64,000 nt of DNA, from NCBI GenBank assembly GCA_018402765.1, contig JAGYIE010000002.1:310001-374000 (forward strand). The letters are read 5' to 3'. This document shows positions 9,505-18,862 of the stretch, piece after piece. The DNA is from Vicingaceae bacterium (GTDB taxonomy: Bacteria; Bacteroidota; Bacteroidia; Flavobacteriales_E; Vicingaceae). The notes under the pieces are model-generated. The model saw only the letters and a list, made by a program, of their open reading frames with translations, did no database searches and was not told the DNA's origin. Numbering within the stretch: position 1 is the stretch's first letter; every line of letters starts with the position of its first letter. The translations under genes and the position numbers were made by a program.

Positions 9505-10890
9505 GTGATTATCTATTTTCTAGTTCTTACTGTTAGCTTCTTTTTATTAGCGCTATTCATAAAGTACTTCCGCAACCATTTTCATAGATTGGCGGAGAAC
9601 AGTTTACGATTGGTAGACTCTTTACTGCTTAAGATTGACGAAGAAGAGAAGGTAAAATTAGTACAGAAGCAAAATAATTTGCTGATACTAGCCCTGCTAA
9701 AAGTAGCTATTATTGCTATAGCAGCAGTACTTATCGGTAGCATACCGATCTACATGTATATGTTATATTTAGACATACCATATGCTGACATTAACTTTAC
9801 TTCTCTAGAAGCAATTATTGCCATTTCTATTGGATCTACAATGGGCTTAATTACTCCAATTAACAAATCCAAAACTGAAGGATACTCAGAGTTATCACAA
9901 CTATTGCATAGGCTTGTTTTAAATAATTATGCTGTTGCCTATCGGTTGTTTAAAATGGAATTAAAACAGTTAAAAAAATACAATTTAAACAAGGATAAGA
10001 AGTTTTTGATTGTATCAGGCTTAGCCAGAGCAGGAACAACTAGCGTAATGAATAAGCTATCAGAAAGTGCATACTACACCTCTCTGAACTATGCAAACAT
10101 GCCATTCATTACCTCTCCAAACAGCTGGAAAAAATTCTACTCACCAAATGACAATAAAAAGAAAGAGCGAAGCCACAAAGATGGAATTCAAATTGGTTTA
10201 TCCTCCAATGAGGCATTGGAAGAGTATTTTTTCAAAATGATTCTAAATGACTCTTTCATTTCAGATAAGTCATTAAACAAGCACAAAATTTCTCCTACAC
10301 AGTATGAAGATTACATCAACTACCAACAAGTGATACTAAATGGTGATAATAAATATTATTTGGCCAAAAATAACAATTTTGCACTTAGGTATCAATCTAT
10401 TAGAAAATACAATAAAGACTTTGTAATTGTATTTATGTTCAGAGATCCCGTTTCTCACGCAGCTTCACTCCTTGAAAAACATAAAGAATTTAGTCTACTG
10501 CAAACAAAGGATGATTTTGTATTGGAGTACATGAATTGGCTTGGCCATCACGAATTTGGAATGAATCAAAAGCCATTTCAATTTACCGATGATTCAGCCC
10601 CAGATTCCAAAGATAAAAACTCAATTGATTATTGGTTGCAGATTTGGATTAACTACTATACCTACTTACTTGAGGTAGACAGACAAAATACTCTATTTGT
10701 AAATTATAGTGATTACTGCGATTATCCTAATGAGGTTTTAAATAAGGTACAGCATCTTCTAGGCCTTGAACCTTGCTTTATGGATTTGCCTTCGTTCAAG
10801 AACCAAAGAACATCGATAGAGAATTGTTCGGAAGTATTAAAGAATAAAGCATATTTCGTCTTCAATCAATTAAAAGAGCTATCCTCTTGA
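9505..10890 (+). CDS. Membrane-anchored sulfotransferase domain protein
   Basis: A 461-residue protein starting at GTG, two bases after the small membrane gene. The N-terminal third has hydrophobic segments at about 1-20, 60-88 and 101-118; the rest is a soluble P-loop sulfotransferase. The 5'-phosphosulfate-binding loop is 'SGLARAGTTS' (171-180), and the 3'-phosphate site is 'FVIVFMFRDPVSHAASL'. Such enzymes use PAPS to sulfate sugars or lipids in the cytoplasm; the substrate is not readable. The preceding ASST-like and glycosyltransferase genes suggest a glycan or lipid target. The gene ends at a weak hairpin, facing the convergent ABC gene. Confidence 0.8.
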   Translation: MIIYFLVLTVSFFLLALFIKYFRNHFHRLAENSLRLVDSLLLKIDEEEKVKLVQKQNNLLILALLKVAIIAIAAVLIGSIPIYMYMLYLDIPYADINFTSLEAIIAISIGSTMGLITPINKSKTEGYSELSQLLHRLVLNNYAVAYRLFKMELKQLKKYNLNKDKKFLIVSGLARAGTTSVMNKLSESAYYTSLNYANMPFITSPNSWKKFYSPNDNKKKERSHKDGIQIGLSSNEALEEYFFKMILNDSFISDKSLNKHKISPTQYEDYINYQQVILNGDNKYYLAKNNNFALRYQSIRKYNKDFVIVFMFRDPVSHAASLLEKHKEFSLLQTKDDFVLEYMNWLGHHEFGMNQKPFQFTDDSAPDSKDKNSIDYWLQIWINYYTYLLEVDRQNTLFVNYSDYCDYPNEVLNKVQHLLGLEPCFMDLPSFKNQRTSIENCSEVLKNKAYFVFNQLKELSS

Positions 10891-10904
10891 GATTCTCATC
10901 TCAA
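10887..10904 (+). terminator. Weak hairpin after the sulfotransferase gene
   Basis: Perfect 7-bp arms 'ttgagat' and 'atctcaa' surround a TCTC loop, with the stop codon inside the left arm. The following 'tactctttattt' is only modestly T-rich, so termination is uncertain. It lies between two converging genes. Confidence 0.35.
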
Positions 10905-10928
10905 TACTCTTTATTTAAATAAGCAGTC

Positions 10929-12683
10929 TTATCCCTTTGGAATTGCGTCTATCAGCCGTTTAGTGTATTCCTTCTTTGGATGCTCATAGATATCATCAGC
11001 CATACCCATTTCTTCTATTTTTCCTTGATTCATAACTATCATTCTGTCAGACATATACTTAACTACAGATAAATCATGGGAAATAAAAATATAGGTAAAA
11101 CCAAAATCTTTTTTTAAGTCATTTAGTAAATTTAGCACTTGAGCTTGCACTGAAACATCTAAGGCAGAAACAGATTCATCACAAATTATGAAACGAGGGT
11201 TAACTGCTAATGCTCTTGCTATACAAACCCGCTGTCGCTGACCACCGCTAAACTCATGAGGATATCTGTTATACATCTCAGCGCTAAGTCCTACCTTGTC
11301 TAGTAATTCTTCTACTTTTTCTTTTCGTGCTTTGCTATCTATACCTATCCCATGCACATCCATCGGTTCTTTAATTGCAGCGCCTATTGTTATTCTAGGG
11401 TTTAAAGATGAGTAGGGGTCCTGAAATATAATCTGGAGATCCTTACGATATTCTCGCATTGCATTATCGTCCAATTTACATAGATTACTTCCTTTGTAAA
11501 TAACCTGTCCGTTAGTAGGTCTTATCAATTGTAATATAGCTCGTCCTAAAGTAGTTTTCCCACAACCCGACTCGCCAACTAATCCTAAAGTTTCTCCAGG
11601 AAAAACATCAAAACTAAGTGAATCAACTGCCTTTAAAACCTTAATAGTGTTACCTAGCCATCCCTTTTTAAGTGGATAGTGAACACTTAAATCTTTAATA
11701 GATAATAGAGGATTTTGACTATATATTACTTGTTGATGTTGATTTCGCTCAACTTTAGAAATCTCTAGTTGATTAATAATAGACGAAATGGATGTAGAAC
11801 GTTGAATTAGTTTACCATTGGTGTCGATTTCTAAAAAGTCATTTACTGTTGGTAGTTTTTTTAAAATTTTATCCATAGGTGGCCTACAAGCCAACAAACC
11901 TTTTGTGTAAGCGTGTTTTGGTTCATGAAAGACTTCTTTTACATTTCCTTCTTCAACAATATCTCCTCTGTACATTACAACTACCCGATCAGCTATCTCT
12001 GCTACTACTCCTAAATCATGAGTTATAAAAATTATACCCATTCCGAGGCGTAGCTGAAGGGATTTAAGAAGTTTCAAAATAGACTTTTGAACAGTTACGT
12101 CAAGTGCAGTAGTCGGTTCATCTGCGATAAGTATATCGGGATTACAAGAAATTGCCATAGCGATCATTACCCGTTGCTTCTGGCCTCCTGATATTTGATG
12201 AGGATAACTGTTATATATTTCTTCAGGGCGCGGCAGAAGCACCTCTTTAAACAGTTCTATCGTTCTTTTTTTTGCTTGTCTTTTTGTTAAGCCTAAATGT
12301 AAAATCAATGCCTCATCAACTTGGTCTCCACAAGTAAATACAGGATTTAAGGAAGTCATAGGCTCTTGAAAGATCATCGCAATTCTATTTCCCCTGTACT
12401 TTCTCATATCACTATCTTCTAGTGAAATAAAATTGACCGGTTCTTGCTTACTATGAAAAATCACTTGACTTTCTGGGCTAATTCTTCCTGGTTTTTTTAT
12501 TAATCCCATAGCAGAAAGAGAAGTGACAGATTTACCTGACCCAGACTCTCCTACAATAGCTAAAATTTCTCCTCTTCTAAGCTCAAAACTAATCCCTTTT
12601 ACGGCTTTGGTAATGTTACCTTCAGAAGAAAACTCAGTAGTTAAATTAATTACTTCTAGTAAAGGTTCACTCATGATTTTCAA
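10929..12683 (-). CDS. Dipeptide/oligopeptide ABC transporter, fused twin ATPase (DppD-DppF/YejF type)
   Basis: A 584-residue cytoplasmic protein containing two complete ABC ATPase domains. The first has Walker A 'GESGSGKS' and signature 'ISGGQKQR'; the second has Walker A 'GESGCGKT' and signature 'FSGGQRQR'. Each has the peptide-importer '[12 protein letters not shown]'- or '[12 protein letters not shown]'-type Walker B region. Such fusions power peptide import together with permeases, which are not in this window. The codon 'MSEPLLEV' at 12674 is a better start than the ATG at 12683, giving an 8-base ATGAGTGA overlap with the upstream GH5-like gene; co-translation with a glycosidase-like lipoprotein is unexpected for this family. 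Confidence 0.9.
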   Translation of the reverse strand: MKIMSEPLLEVINLTTEFSSEGNITKAVKGISFELRRGEILAIVGESGSGKSVTSLSAMGLIKKPGRISPESQVIFHSKQEPVNFISLEDSDMRKYRGNRIAMIFQEPMTSLNPVFTCGDQVDEALILHLGLTKRQAKKRTIELFKEVLLPRPEEIYNSYPHQISGGQKQRVMIAMAISCNPDILIADEPTTALDVTVQKSILKLLKSLQLRLGMGIIFITHDLGVVAEIADRVVVMYRGDIVEEGNVKEVFHEPKHAYTKGLLACRPPMDKILKKLPTVNDFLEIDTNGKLIQRSTSISSIINQLEISKVERNQHQQVIYSQNPLLSIKDLSVHYPLKKGWLGNTIKVLKAVDSLSFDVFPGETLGLVGESGCGKTTLGRAILQLIRPTNGQVIYKGSNLCKLDDNAMREYRKDLQIIFQDPYSSLNPRITIGAAIKEPMDVHGIGIDSKARKEKVEELLDKVGLSAEMYNRYPHEFSGGQRQRVCIARALAVNPRFIICDESVSALDVSVQAQVLNLLNDLKKDFGFTYIFISHDLSVVKYMSDRMIVMNQGKIEEMGMADDIYEHPKKEYTKRLIDAIPKG

Positions 12684-14355
12684 AATCTAGAGGAAAAAGC
12701 ATCTTGGTGCCTATGGGACCAGAAAATATAAACTGATCAAATAGACTAGGATTAACATTAAATATTATTGTACTATCTTGAGCACCTTCTATGGATAGAA
12801 GAGAGTCTGATGGTTGTTCTTTTAAATAATTTTGATAATGAATCGAATGGTATTCTAGTCCTTTGTTATTCAAAGTAGTAAACTGACTAACATTCTTTTC
12901 TCTGTGAGTATATTTTATGCGTTGATCAAATTTTATTTTACTAAATCCTGGAGCTGATATTTCGAAGTGAATAAACTCATCATTGGAGTATAAATTAAAT
13001 ACACCTTCATGATTGGTAAATGTGTTACTTGCAATATTCCAGTAGTTTGTCCAGCCACGAATAACTGCGCCTTCTATAGGCACTCCTGTGTTTCCATCAA
13101 CAATTCGACCTGTAATCTTAATATTTTTATACCCAAGCATATTATAATAGTTAGGAGCACAATCGCACTTATATGTTGGAACATAATTTACCAAATTCTT
13201 AATTGCTAATGCAGCAGGCTTTGGTGTTCCGTAAATAAAATCATTACTATCATTATAAAACGTTACTCCATTGTGATCAATTAAAGAAGTATAATTATGC
13301 TCAAAATTATCTCCCCAATCTACATCTTGAAATTGCCACCAACCAAAACCACTTCCACCACAATTAACTGTGCGTTTAAATGATTCGTACATAAACTGTC
13401 TTTGTTCGTTATATGAAATAGAATCGTTATCGGATGGAAGAGAAACTTCGGTGATCATCCAGGGCTTATTAATATACTTACTCCACCAGTAAATTTCATT
13501 TGGCACCCTAAGCGGATGATAGGTATGGAATGAAACAAAATCCACAGGAAGAAGAGATGCATCCCATTCAAAAACTTCTATAGGCTCCCCAAATCCAATA
13601 GTTGAAAGTTGGTTCGGTGCATAATTTTTCATTAAATTATCCCAGGATTTAACTACATTATATGCGCTCTCTTTTGATCTTTGTCTGATTTTGTAATCAT
13701 TACTCTCTGAATTATCGAAATATAGCGGCTCATTAAAAAAGTCATAGGAAAAAACGGTATTTTCGTCTTTAAACAATGATAAAATATCTTTTATAAAAGA
13801 GATTCTGGATTCATTTTCTTTCTCATCCAATCGATGAGTTGGAAGTAAAATCATAACCTTTAATCCATTGCTTTTAGCTAATTCGATAATCTTAACTACT
13901 GCAGCAATATAATCGGCCTTAATTACAGAATAAGGAAAAGAATTAAATTCTCCAGAAGAATTGTACAACTTTATTGTAACATCTGAATTCTCATTGTAAT
14001 CTAGTCCTCCTAATCCTACTAGTCGAATGGAGTTGAGACCCAATTTTTTAATCAATTTAAAATGGGCATCAATTCTTTTACTATATGAGTCAACATCTGT
14101 TCCTTCATGACCTTGAGTAGAATCATATTGTATATTGGGGACAGGAATTAGCTGATCATCTACTTTCATAAATTCAACTAAATAATTGACCAAAATAGGA
14201 AAGTAAACGCTGTCGTTAAGCATAAATTTATTTCCATCGAGGTATATAAAATCACCTTCATTTGCCAAGGTATTCACTACCTTTCCTTCTTGACAAGCTG
14301 TAATAAGCTGAAAGAAAATAACTACTATCGTACCTATTATAAAGCTCTTCTTCAT
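12667..14355 (-). CDS. GH5-like glycoside hydrolase lipoprotein with carboxypeptidase-regulatory-like domain
   Basis: A 562-residue exported lipoprotein (lipobox 'LITAC', Cys21). The body is a (beta/alpha)8 barrel like GH5/cellulase-clan enzymes: 'YDFFNEPLYF' supplies a likely acid/base Glu209 and 'KPWMITEVSLPSDN' a likely nucleophile Glu303, with 'SFHTYHPLR' between them. After about residue 415 a beta-sandwich begins, 'ITGRIVDGNTGVPIEGAVIRG', typical of a carboxypeptidase regulatory-like domain. The substrate is unknown; no CBM or sorting domain is seen. The stop overlaps the start of the peptide ABC ATPase, and the PolB-type exonuclease is four bases upstream, so the three could be one transcript, though their functions do not obviously match. 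Confidence 0.75.
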   Translation of the reverse strand: MKKSFIIGTIVVIFFQLITACQEGKVVNTLANEGDFIYLDGNKFMLNDSVYFPILVNYLVEFMKVDDQLIPVPNIQYDSTQGHEGTDVDSYSKRIDAHFKLIKKLGLNSIRLVGLGGLDYNENSDVTIKLYNSSGEFNSFPYSVIKADYIAAVVKIIELAKSNGLKVMILLPTHRLDEKENESRISFIKDILSLFKDENTVFSYDFFNEPLYFDNSESNDYKIRQRSKESAYNVVKSWDNLMKNYAPNQLSTIGFGEPIEVFEWDASLLPVDFVSFHTYHPLRVPNEIYWWSKYINKPWMITEVSLPSDNDSISYNEQRQFMYESFKRTVNCGGSGFGWWQFQDVDWGDNFEHNYTSLIDHNGVTFYNDSNDFIYGTPKPAALAIKNLVNYVPTYKCDCAPNYYNMLGYKNIKITGRIVDGNTGVPIEGAVIRGWTNYWNIASNTFTNHEGVFNLYSNDEFIHFEISAPGFSKIKFDQRIKYTHREKNVSQFTTLNNKGLEYHSIHYQNYLKEQPSDSLLSIEGAQDSTIIFNVNPSLFDQFIFSGPIGTKMLFPLDFENHE

Positions 14356-14359
14356 CTAT

Positions 14360-15100
14360 CTATGCTACTATTACCGATTTAGGATCTAATAGTTCCTCAC
14401 CCTTATATTTTAAAATCAATTGCGCTACAGCTACTACATCTCTTTGGCAATACTCAACTATTTTTAATAAATTATTTTCTTCCCAATACACTCTTGCCAC
14501 ATCACTGCCATCCATATCTGATTTCGGTGTGGGGATACTAAATAAAGTGGTCAATACATCTAAGGATGTATAGTGTTTATAATCGCCAAACTTCCATAAT
14601 TGGAGCGTATCCAAATGCTGTATTTCCCATGGCTTTCTCCCTGCCGTATCAAGTAAATATGGAATTTTAAGGCCATTAACTAGAATTCTTCTTGCTATAT
14701 AAGGAAAGTCAAATTCTTTCCCATTGTGTGCACAAAGTAAATAGTCGGAAGCTTTAAAGTGGTTTTTTAATAAAGCTGAAAAATCGACTAATAATGATTT
14801 TTCATCATCTCCATAAAATGATTTTACACGTAAAACTCTTTTGCCTTCTATCTCTCGAATAATTCCTATAGAAATACAGATGATTTTACCAAATTCAGCG
14901 TATATACCAGCACGATTGTAGAGCACTTCGGGTGATTGATTTTCTGTACCGATAAAACTTGATTTTCTTTCCCAGAGTGATTTCCACTTTTCCGATAACA
15001 AATCGTGAGTTGGGAACAGTGGAACAGTTTCAATATCTATAAATATTACTTTATCAAGTTTAATTTGGTCTAGCATACACCTTACTGTTTCACTATACAT
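14360..15100 (-). CDS. Predicted 3'-5' exonuclease, PolB exonuclease-like (DEDDy)
   Basis: A 246-residue RNase H-fold protein. The DEDDy metal ligands can be placed: 'IFIDIETV' (Asp22, Glu24), 'CAHNGKEFDFPYI' (second Asp), and 'YCQRDVVAV', the Y-x3-D motif. It matches the small Bacteroidota family described as a predicted 3'-5' exonuclease related to the PolB proofreading domain; no polymerase domain is present. The role in DNA or RNA processing is unknown. Met9 ('MLDQIKLDKV') is an alternative start. It is followed after four bases by the GH5-like gene. Confidence 0.8.
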   Translation of the reverse strand: MYSETVRCMLDQIKLDKVIFIDIETVPLFPTHDLLSEKWKSLWERKSSFIGTENQSPEVLYNRAGIYAEFGKIICISIGIIREIEGKRVLRVKSFYGDDEKSLLVDFSALLKNHFKASDYLLCAHNGKEFDFPYIARRILVNGLKIPYLLDTAGRKPWEIQHLDTLQLWKFGDYKHYTSLDVLTTLFSIPTPKSDMDGSDVARVYWEENNLLKIVEYCQRDVVAVAQLILKYKGEELLDPKSVIVA

Positions 15101-15142
15101 ATTAAAAATGTATAATGCTTTGATTAATAATCGAACACTGCT

Positions 15143-15544
15143 TTAACTAATTAGCACTCCTTGTTTACCAACTAAAGGAACCTCTGTAAAGTTCTTATTT
15201 TGTATTGATTCTGGTAAAAATATATATTTCTTATCATACATTTTACCTTCCATTTGAAAACTAACCCAATATTGGTTATTAAGATGAAATATCTCTTCCA
15301 TAATAGATTCAACTCTTGCACAACTATCTGGAGGTAAATCTGCAATCATATGCCTTAAAACAGAGGTCTTGATAATCTCATTTCCATCTTTTATATAACC
15401 ACTGGAGCTTACAATTACATTCTTAAGATAGCTCTTATTTTGATTAATTAAATAAACATACCATCCCTCTGATCCATCAATCTCTTCTTTAATAATAGCG
15501 ACTGATACATTTTTCACTTTAGGTATTTCAAAATCTTTTCTCAT
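15143..15544 (-). CDS. Conserved Bacteroidota protein of unknown function, 133 residues
   Basis: A small cytoplasmic protein, 'RKDFEIPKVKNVSVAIIKEE' at the start and 'PVPLVGKQGVLIS'-like at the end (here 'VPLVGKQGVLIS'). I recall relatives in Flavobacteriia that are often mislabelled as a phenylalanyl-tRNA synthetase subunit; nothing here resembles a synthetase. It looks like a single beta-rich domain with no signal peptide and no catalytic motif. It lies six bases downstream of the SpoIIE phosphatase gene on the same strand, so it may be co-transcribed with the signalling set. Confidence 0.75.
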   Translation of the reverse strand: MRKDFEIPKVKNVSVAIIKEEIDGSEGWYVYLINQNKSYLKNVIVSSSGYIKDGNEIIKTSVLRHMIADLPPDSCARVESIMEEIFHLNNQYWVSFQMEGKMYDKKYIFLPESIQNKNFTEVPLVGKQGVLIS

Positions 15545-15550
15545 CTGAGT

Positions 15551-17338
15551 TTAAACTTTCACTCCCATAACGATAATGTCATCTACTTGCTCTTCATCCC
15601 CCATCCACGACAATAAAAAATTGTCTAACTCTTTGCACTGCTCATCCATTGACAAATGTTGTATAGATATAAGTAAATCCCTAAATCTTCTATACATCAT
15701 TTTTTTTGCCTTTGCCCCACCAAATTGGTCTGCATATCCGTCTGAAAATACATATAGAACATCTCCCATTTGAAGTTGAATTTTGTTATTCGTAAATTGG
15801 TCATCACGACCATCTAAGAACGATCCTATAGGAAATTTATTGGCTTTAATTTGTTCTATTTCTCCATCTCTTAAAAGATACAACGGATTAAAAGCTCCTG
15901 CATACTCTAACTCCAATGTTTCATAGTTTAATGCACAGCAAGCGATATCCATTCCATCTTTACTTGATGAGCCTTCTTCTTTTTGATGTAAAGTTTCAGA
16001 CACACCCCTATTCAACTCATCTAGTACCATTGCAGGACTAGACCCGTTCGTTTTATGCAGTGCATTTTTTAAGTTACTATGTCCTACAATACTCATAAAA
16101 GCACCAGGAACCCCGTGTCCGGTACAATCTACAGCAGCAAAAAATACTTTATTGTTCGCTTTTTCTACCCAATAAAAATCCCCACTTACAATATCCTTTG
16201 GTTTAAAAAGAATAAATGAGTTAGGAAGCAATTCTTTAGTAAGTCTTTCTGGAGGCAAAATTGCATCTTGTATGCGCTTAGCATAATTTATACTATCTGT
16301 TACTTGAGCATAATATTCTTCTATTTGAAGCTTTTGTTGCTCAATTTCTTCCTTTTGTTGAACTACTTCCGCTGTGCGAAGTCGTACTTTTTCTTCAAGC
16401 ATGCGTTCATTTTCGGCTAAATCCTCACGCATTTTTAACAATGCGTGGCCTAATTGATCGCTATTACTTAATGGGGTGTATACAGAATCGAAATTACCGA
16501 CTCCTACTTCATTTGCAAAATCTTTTGTGCGTTTTAATCCCTCAACAACGTTATTCATTGCTTGAATCATATCTCCAATTTCATCATTCCCTTCTTTAAT
16601 TTTACGCTTCGGAAAAACTCCCTTGCCAAGTCTTACTAAAACTTCCCGAAGATTTTGAATTGGTTTTACAATACTTCTTGTTGTGTAAATAGCAATAGCT
16701 ACACCTCCCAAAACCAAGAACAAGCCAAGGTACTTTACGAGATTTTGTAACGATTGAAATGAACTCGTCATAAAATCAATCTGAGACTTCAACTGCTTTC
16801 GTTGAAGAGAAATTAAATTATCTAATTCATTCTGAAGCTTTCTGCTTTTTATATCAATATCCCCGCCTTCGGCAAGTAAGTAGTCGGCTAAAAAATTGTT
16901 CTGTAAATCTCCATAACTTTCAAAAGAATTAAAGATATCTTTCAGTTCTTGATATGAGCTGAATAAGGCGTTAATATCTTCGTATATAACCTCTAAACTA
17001 TCCTTTTCTGGCCCAACCTGCTCATCAAAAAGGCTTTGCAATCTTAGCTTTAATGCTGGATAATCCTCGTCCATTATATGATTCAACCTAATCTTAAATG
17101 GTTCATCAGATTTTGGCTCAGAAGGCCATTTTGCAATTAGGGAGGTAGACTCTAAAATCATAAACCTTAACTCTTGAAGGCTAGCGGTTGTGGGACTGTA
17201 AACGCTGTTAATTCTATCGTTTAATGTTCTTGATTCCTGAAGCCTAAAGTGTGTAATTGTAAAAATGATTAATGTCAGGATGATTAAAATCCCAAAACCA
17301 AACCCAATTTTCCTACCGATTGTAAATCTAAAATTCAT
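15551..17338 (-). CDS. HAMP-domain SpoIIE-type PP2C serine phosphatase
   Basis: A 595-residue inner-membrane signalling protein. The order is: membrane segment (8-28), a roughly 175-residue periplasmic helical sensor, second membrane segment (about 203-222), HAMP (about 222-280), a coiled coil rich in Glu/Gln ('VQQKEEIEQQKLQIEEYYAQ'), and a PP2C/SpoIIE phosphatase. The phosphatase shows 'DIVSGDFYWVEK', 'FAAVDCTGHGVPGAFMSIVG' (split around DCTGHGVPGA), and the late 'LYVFSDGYADQFGG', the expected metal-binding aspartates. Such enzymes dephosphorylate anti-sigma-antagonist-like partners; no partner is in the window. It follows a YfiR-like and a TPR gene on the same strand, which probably feed it a signal. 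Confidence 0.88.
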   Translation of the reverse strand: MNFRFTIGRKIGFGFGILIILTLIIFTITHFRLQESRTLNDRINSVYSPTTASLQELRFMILESTSLIAKWPSEPKSDEPFKIRLNHIMDEDYPALKLRLQSLFDEQVGPEKDSLEVIYEDINALFSSYQELKDIFNSFESYGDLQNNFLADYLLAEGGDIDIKSRKLQNELDNLISLQRKQLKSQIDFMTSSFQSLQNLVKYLGLFLVLGGVAIAIYTTRSIVKPIQNLREVLVRLGKGVFPKRKIKEGNDEIGDMIQAMNNVVEGLKRTKDFANEVGVGNFDSVYTPLSNSDQLGHALLKMREDLAENERMLEEKVRLRTAEVVQQKEEIEQQKLQIEEYYAQVTDSINYAKRIQDAILPPERLTKELLPNSFILFKPKDIVSGDFYWVEKANNKVFFAAVDCTGHGVPGAFMSIVGHSNLKNALHKTNGSSPAMVLDELNRGVSETLHQKEEGSSSKDGMDIACCALNYETLELEYAGAFNPLYLLRDGEIEQIKANKFPIGSFLDGRDDQFTNNKIQLQMGDVLYVFSDGYADQFGGAKAKKMMYRRFRDLLISIQHLSMDEQCKELDNFLLSWMGDEEQVDDIIVMGVKV

Positions 17339-17360
17339 TCTTTTGATTGAATTTGGGTGG

Positions 17361-18251
17361 CTATTTATTTTCTTGAACTTTCAACTCCTCAAGCTCTTTT
17401 TTATAAGCTTCGGACTTTTCCATATCATTCATACTGTAATAAATCCCTTGCAAACCAATTAATGTCTCTTCTTTATTCGGATTTAAGTCATAGGCTTTTT
17501 TCATAAAAGGAAGAGACTTTTTAAAGATAACATAAAGTTCCTCTTGGATTCTGTTCAATTCTTCTAGGTCAAGGCTATAATCCATATTATTAACCATATC
17601 AGCTCCTTGATTGTAATAAAGAATTCCCATATTATAATTAGCACTTACATTATTAGAATCAAGAATTAAAACCTCTTTATATAGAGCTTTAACTTTTTCT
17701 AAGAATGAATCTTTATTGGTACTATCTTTTGAAGATAAAACCGTGTAAGTAGTTGCAAGGGCAAGCTTAAATTGGATATCTCTCTCTTTAAAATCCGCTT
17801 CCGGTTCTAAGTAGTGCATTATCTCTTTGTAGCTATTGTAGTTTTCAATAGCTAACAAATAGTTCTCGGTATCAAAAGATGTAGCCGCATCATTAAAAAT
17901 AGTGGATGCTAAATACTTTAAATTCTTCTGAGAACTAATGCTTATTTCTGTTCCATTATCAAGTTCGTAGCTTTTCTTAAAAGAGGAAATTGCTGTTACT
18001 CTAAAAGGAGATTGCTTATTATCAAACTCCATCTTTTTAAACAACTCTTTATAAATATTGCCTCTATAATACCATGTTCTTGAATCATTTTTTAATAAAG
18101 TATCAACAATGGCAGTGTCAATTAGCCTCTGTGCTTTCTCTAGCTCTTCGTTTTGCAACGCGTAAATCGCATTGCTCAATTTGTTTTGAGCAATTAACTC
18201 GGGCGTGCATGCCATGAGAAGAAAAACTAATATGTAAAATAGTTTCTTCAT
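17361..18251 (-). CDS. Exported TPR-repeat protein
   Basis: A 296-residue protein with an N-terminal signal sequence ('KKLFYILVFLLMACTPELIA') and helical TPR-type repeats, for example 'RTWYYRGNIYKELFKKM' and 'VSANYNMGILYYNQGADMV'. The signal could be cleaved after 'LIAQ' or processed as a lipoprotein at Cys15; the latter site is imperfect. It should act in the periplasm as a protein-binding scaffold. It lies two bases downstream of the YfiR-like gene and 22 bases upstream of the SpoIIE phosphatase, so the three are likely an operon with a periplasmic sensing role. Ligand unknown. Confidence 0.75.
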   Translation of the reverse strand: MKKLFYILVFLLMACTPELIAQNKLSNAIYALQNEELEKAQRLIDTAIVDTLLKNDSRTWYYRGNIYKELFKKMEFDNKQSPFRVTAISSFKKSYELDNGTEISISSQKNLKYLASTIFNDAATSFDTENYLLAIENYNSYKEIMHYLEPEADFKERDIQFKLALATTYTVLSSKDSTNKDSFLEKVKALYKEVLILDSNNVSANYNMGILYYNQGADMVNNMDYSLDLEELNRIQEELYVIFKKSLPFMKKAYDLNPNKEETLIGLQGIYYSMNDMEKSEAYKKELEELKVQENK

Positions 18252-18253
18252 AA

Positions 18254-18808
18254 TTACTTAACTACTAACGCCAAATCTTCAAGACTCTTACTAACCTTAA
18301 GGTTATGGCCTTCAACATTGGACTTGTTTAATTCAAACTTTTGACGATTCGCTACAATAACAAAATTTATCCCTGACCCTTGAACAGACATTCCTGGTGT
18401 TTCAGTTACGATGAGTGTGCTTTTCCCTTTAAGTTTGTTTACGGCCACATTAAGGCTGTTGGCAGCAGCATCAGGAATATAAAGCATATGAACTTTATCT
18501 TGAATTTCTTCAGCAGATGAATAAATTTTTATTTCAAAATCCTGACTAGCAACTTTCTTAGTTTTGGACATAAGCGATAGCTCTTTATACAATGCTGTGC
18601 TATTTCCTAAAATTCCAACAACAAAATTACCATTCTTATATTCACTTGGCCACTCTATATACTTCGTGAAATTGTATAAAAAAACAGCCTTAATCTTAGA
18701 ATTCGTATCTATTTTAGATGACTGAGGTTCAGTGAATCCAAAACAAATAAGAATTAAAACTAAACTGATATAATTAAACTTTCTCAACTTATTATTTACC
18801 ATACACAT
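18254..18808 (-). CDS. YfiR-family (DUF4154) periplasmic protein
   Basis: A 184-residue exported protein with an N-terminal signal segment. It matches the YfiR/DUF4154 family: 'KIKAVFLYNFTKYIEWPSE' after the signal, 'VVGILGNSTALYKEL', 'VHMLYIPDAA', 'GKSTLIVTETPGMS', and 'INFVIVANRQKFELN'. In Pseudomonas YfiR holds a diguanylate cyclase inactive from the periplasm; in Bacteroidota the family often sits next to sensor proteins. Here the likely target is the HAMP-SpoIIE phosphatase encoded two genes downstream. Met3 is an alternative start. Confidence 0.85.
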   Translation of the reverse strand: MCMVNNKLRKFNYISLVLILICFGFTEPQSSKIDTNSKIKAVFLYNFTKYIEWPSEYKNGNFVVGILGNSTALYKELSLMSKTKKVASQDFEIKIYSSAEEIQDKVHMLYIPDAAANSLNVAVNKLKGKSTLIVTETPGMSVQGSGINFVIVANRQKFELNKSNVEGHNLKVSKSLEDLALVVK

Positions 18809-18862
18809 TAAGACCTCTAAAGTAGCATTTTTTATTGTATAGACAATTGAATTTTAATCTCA

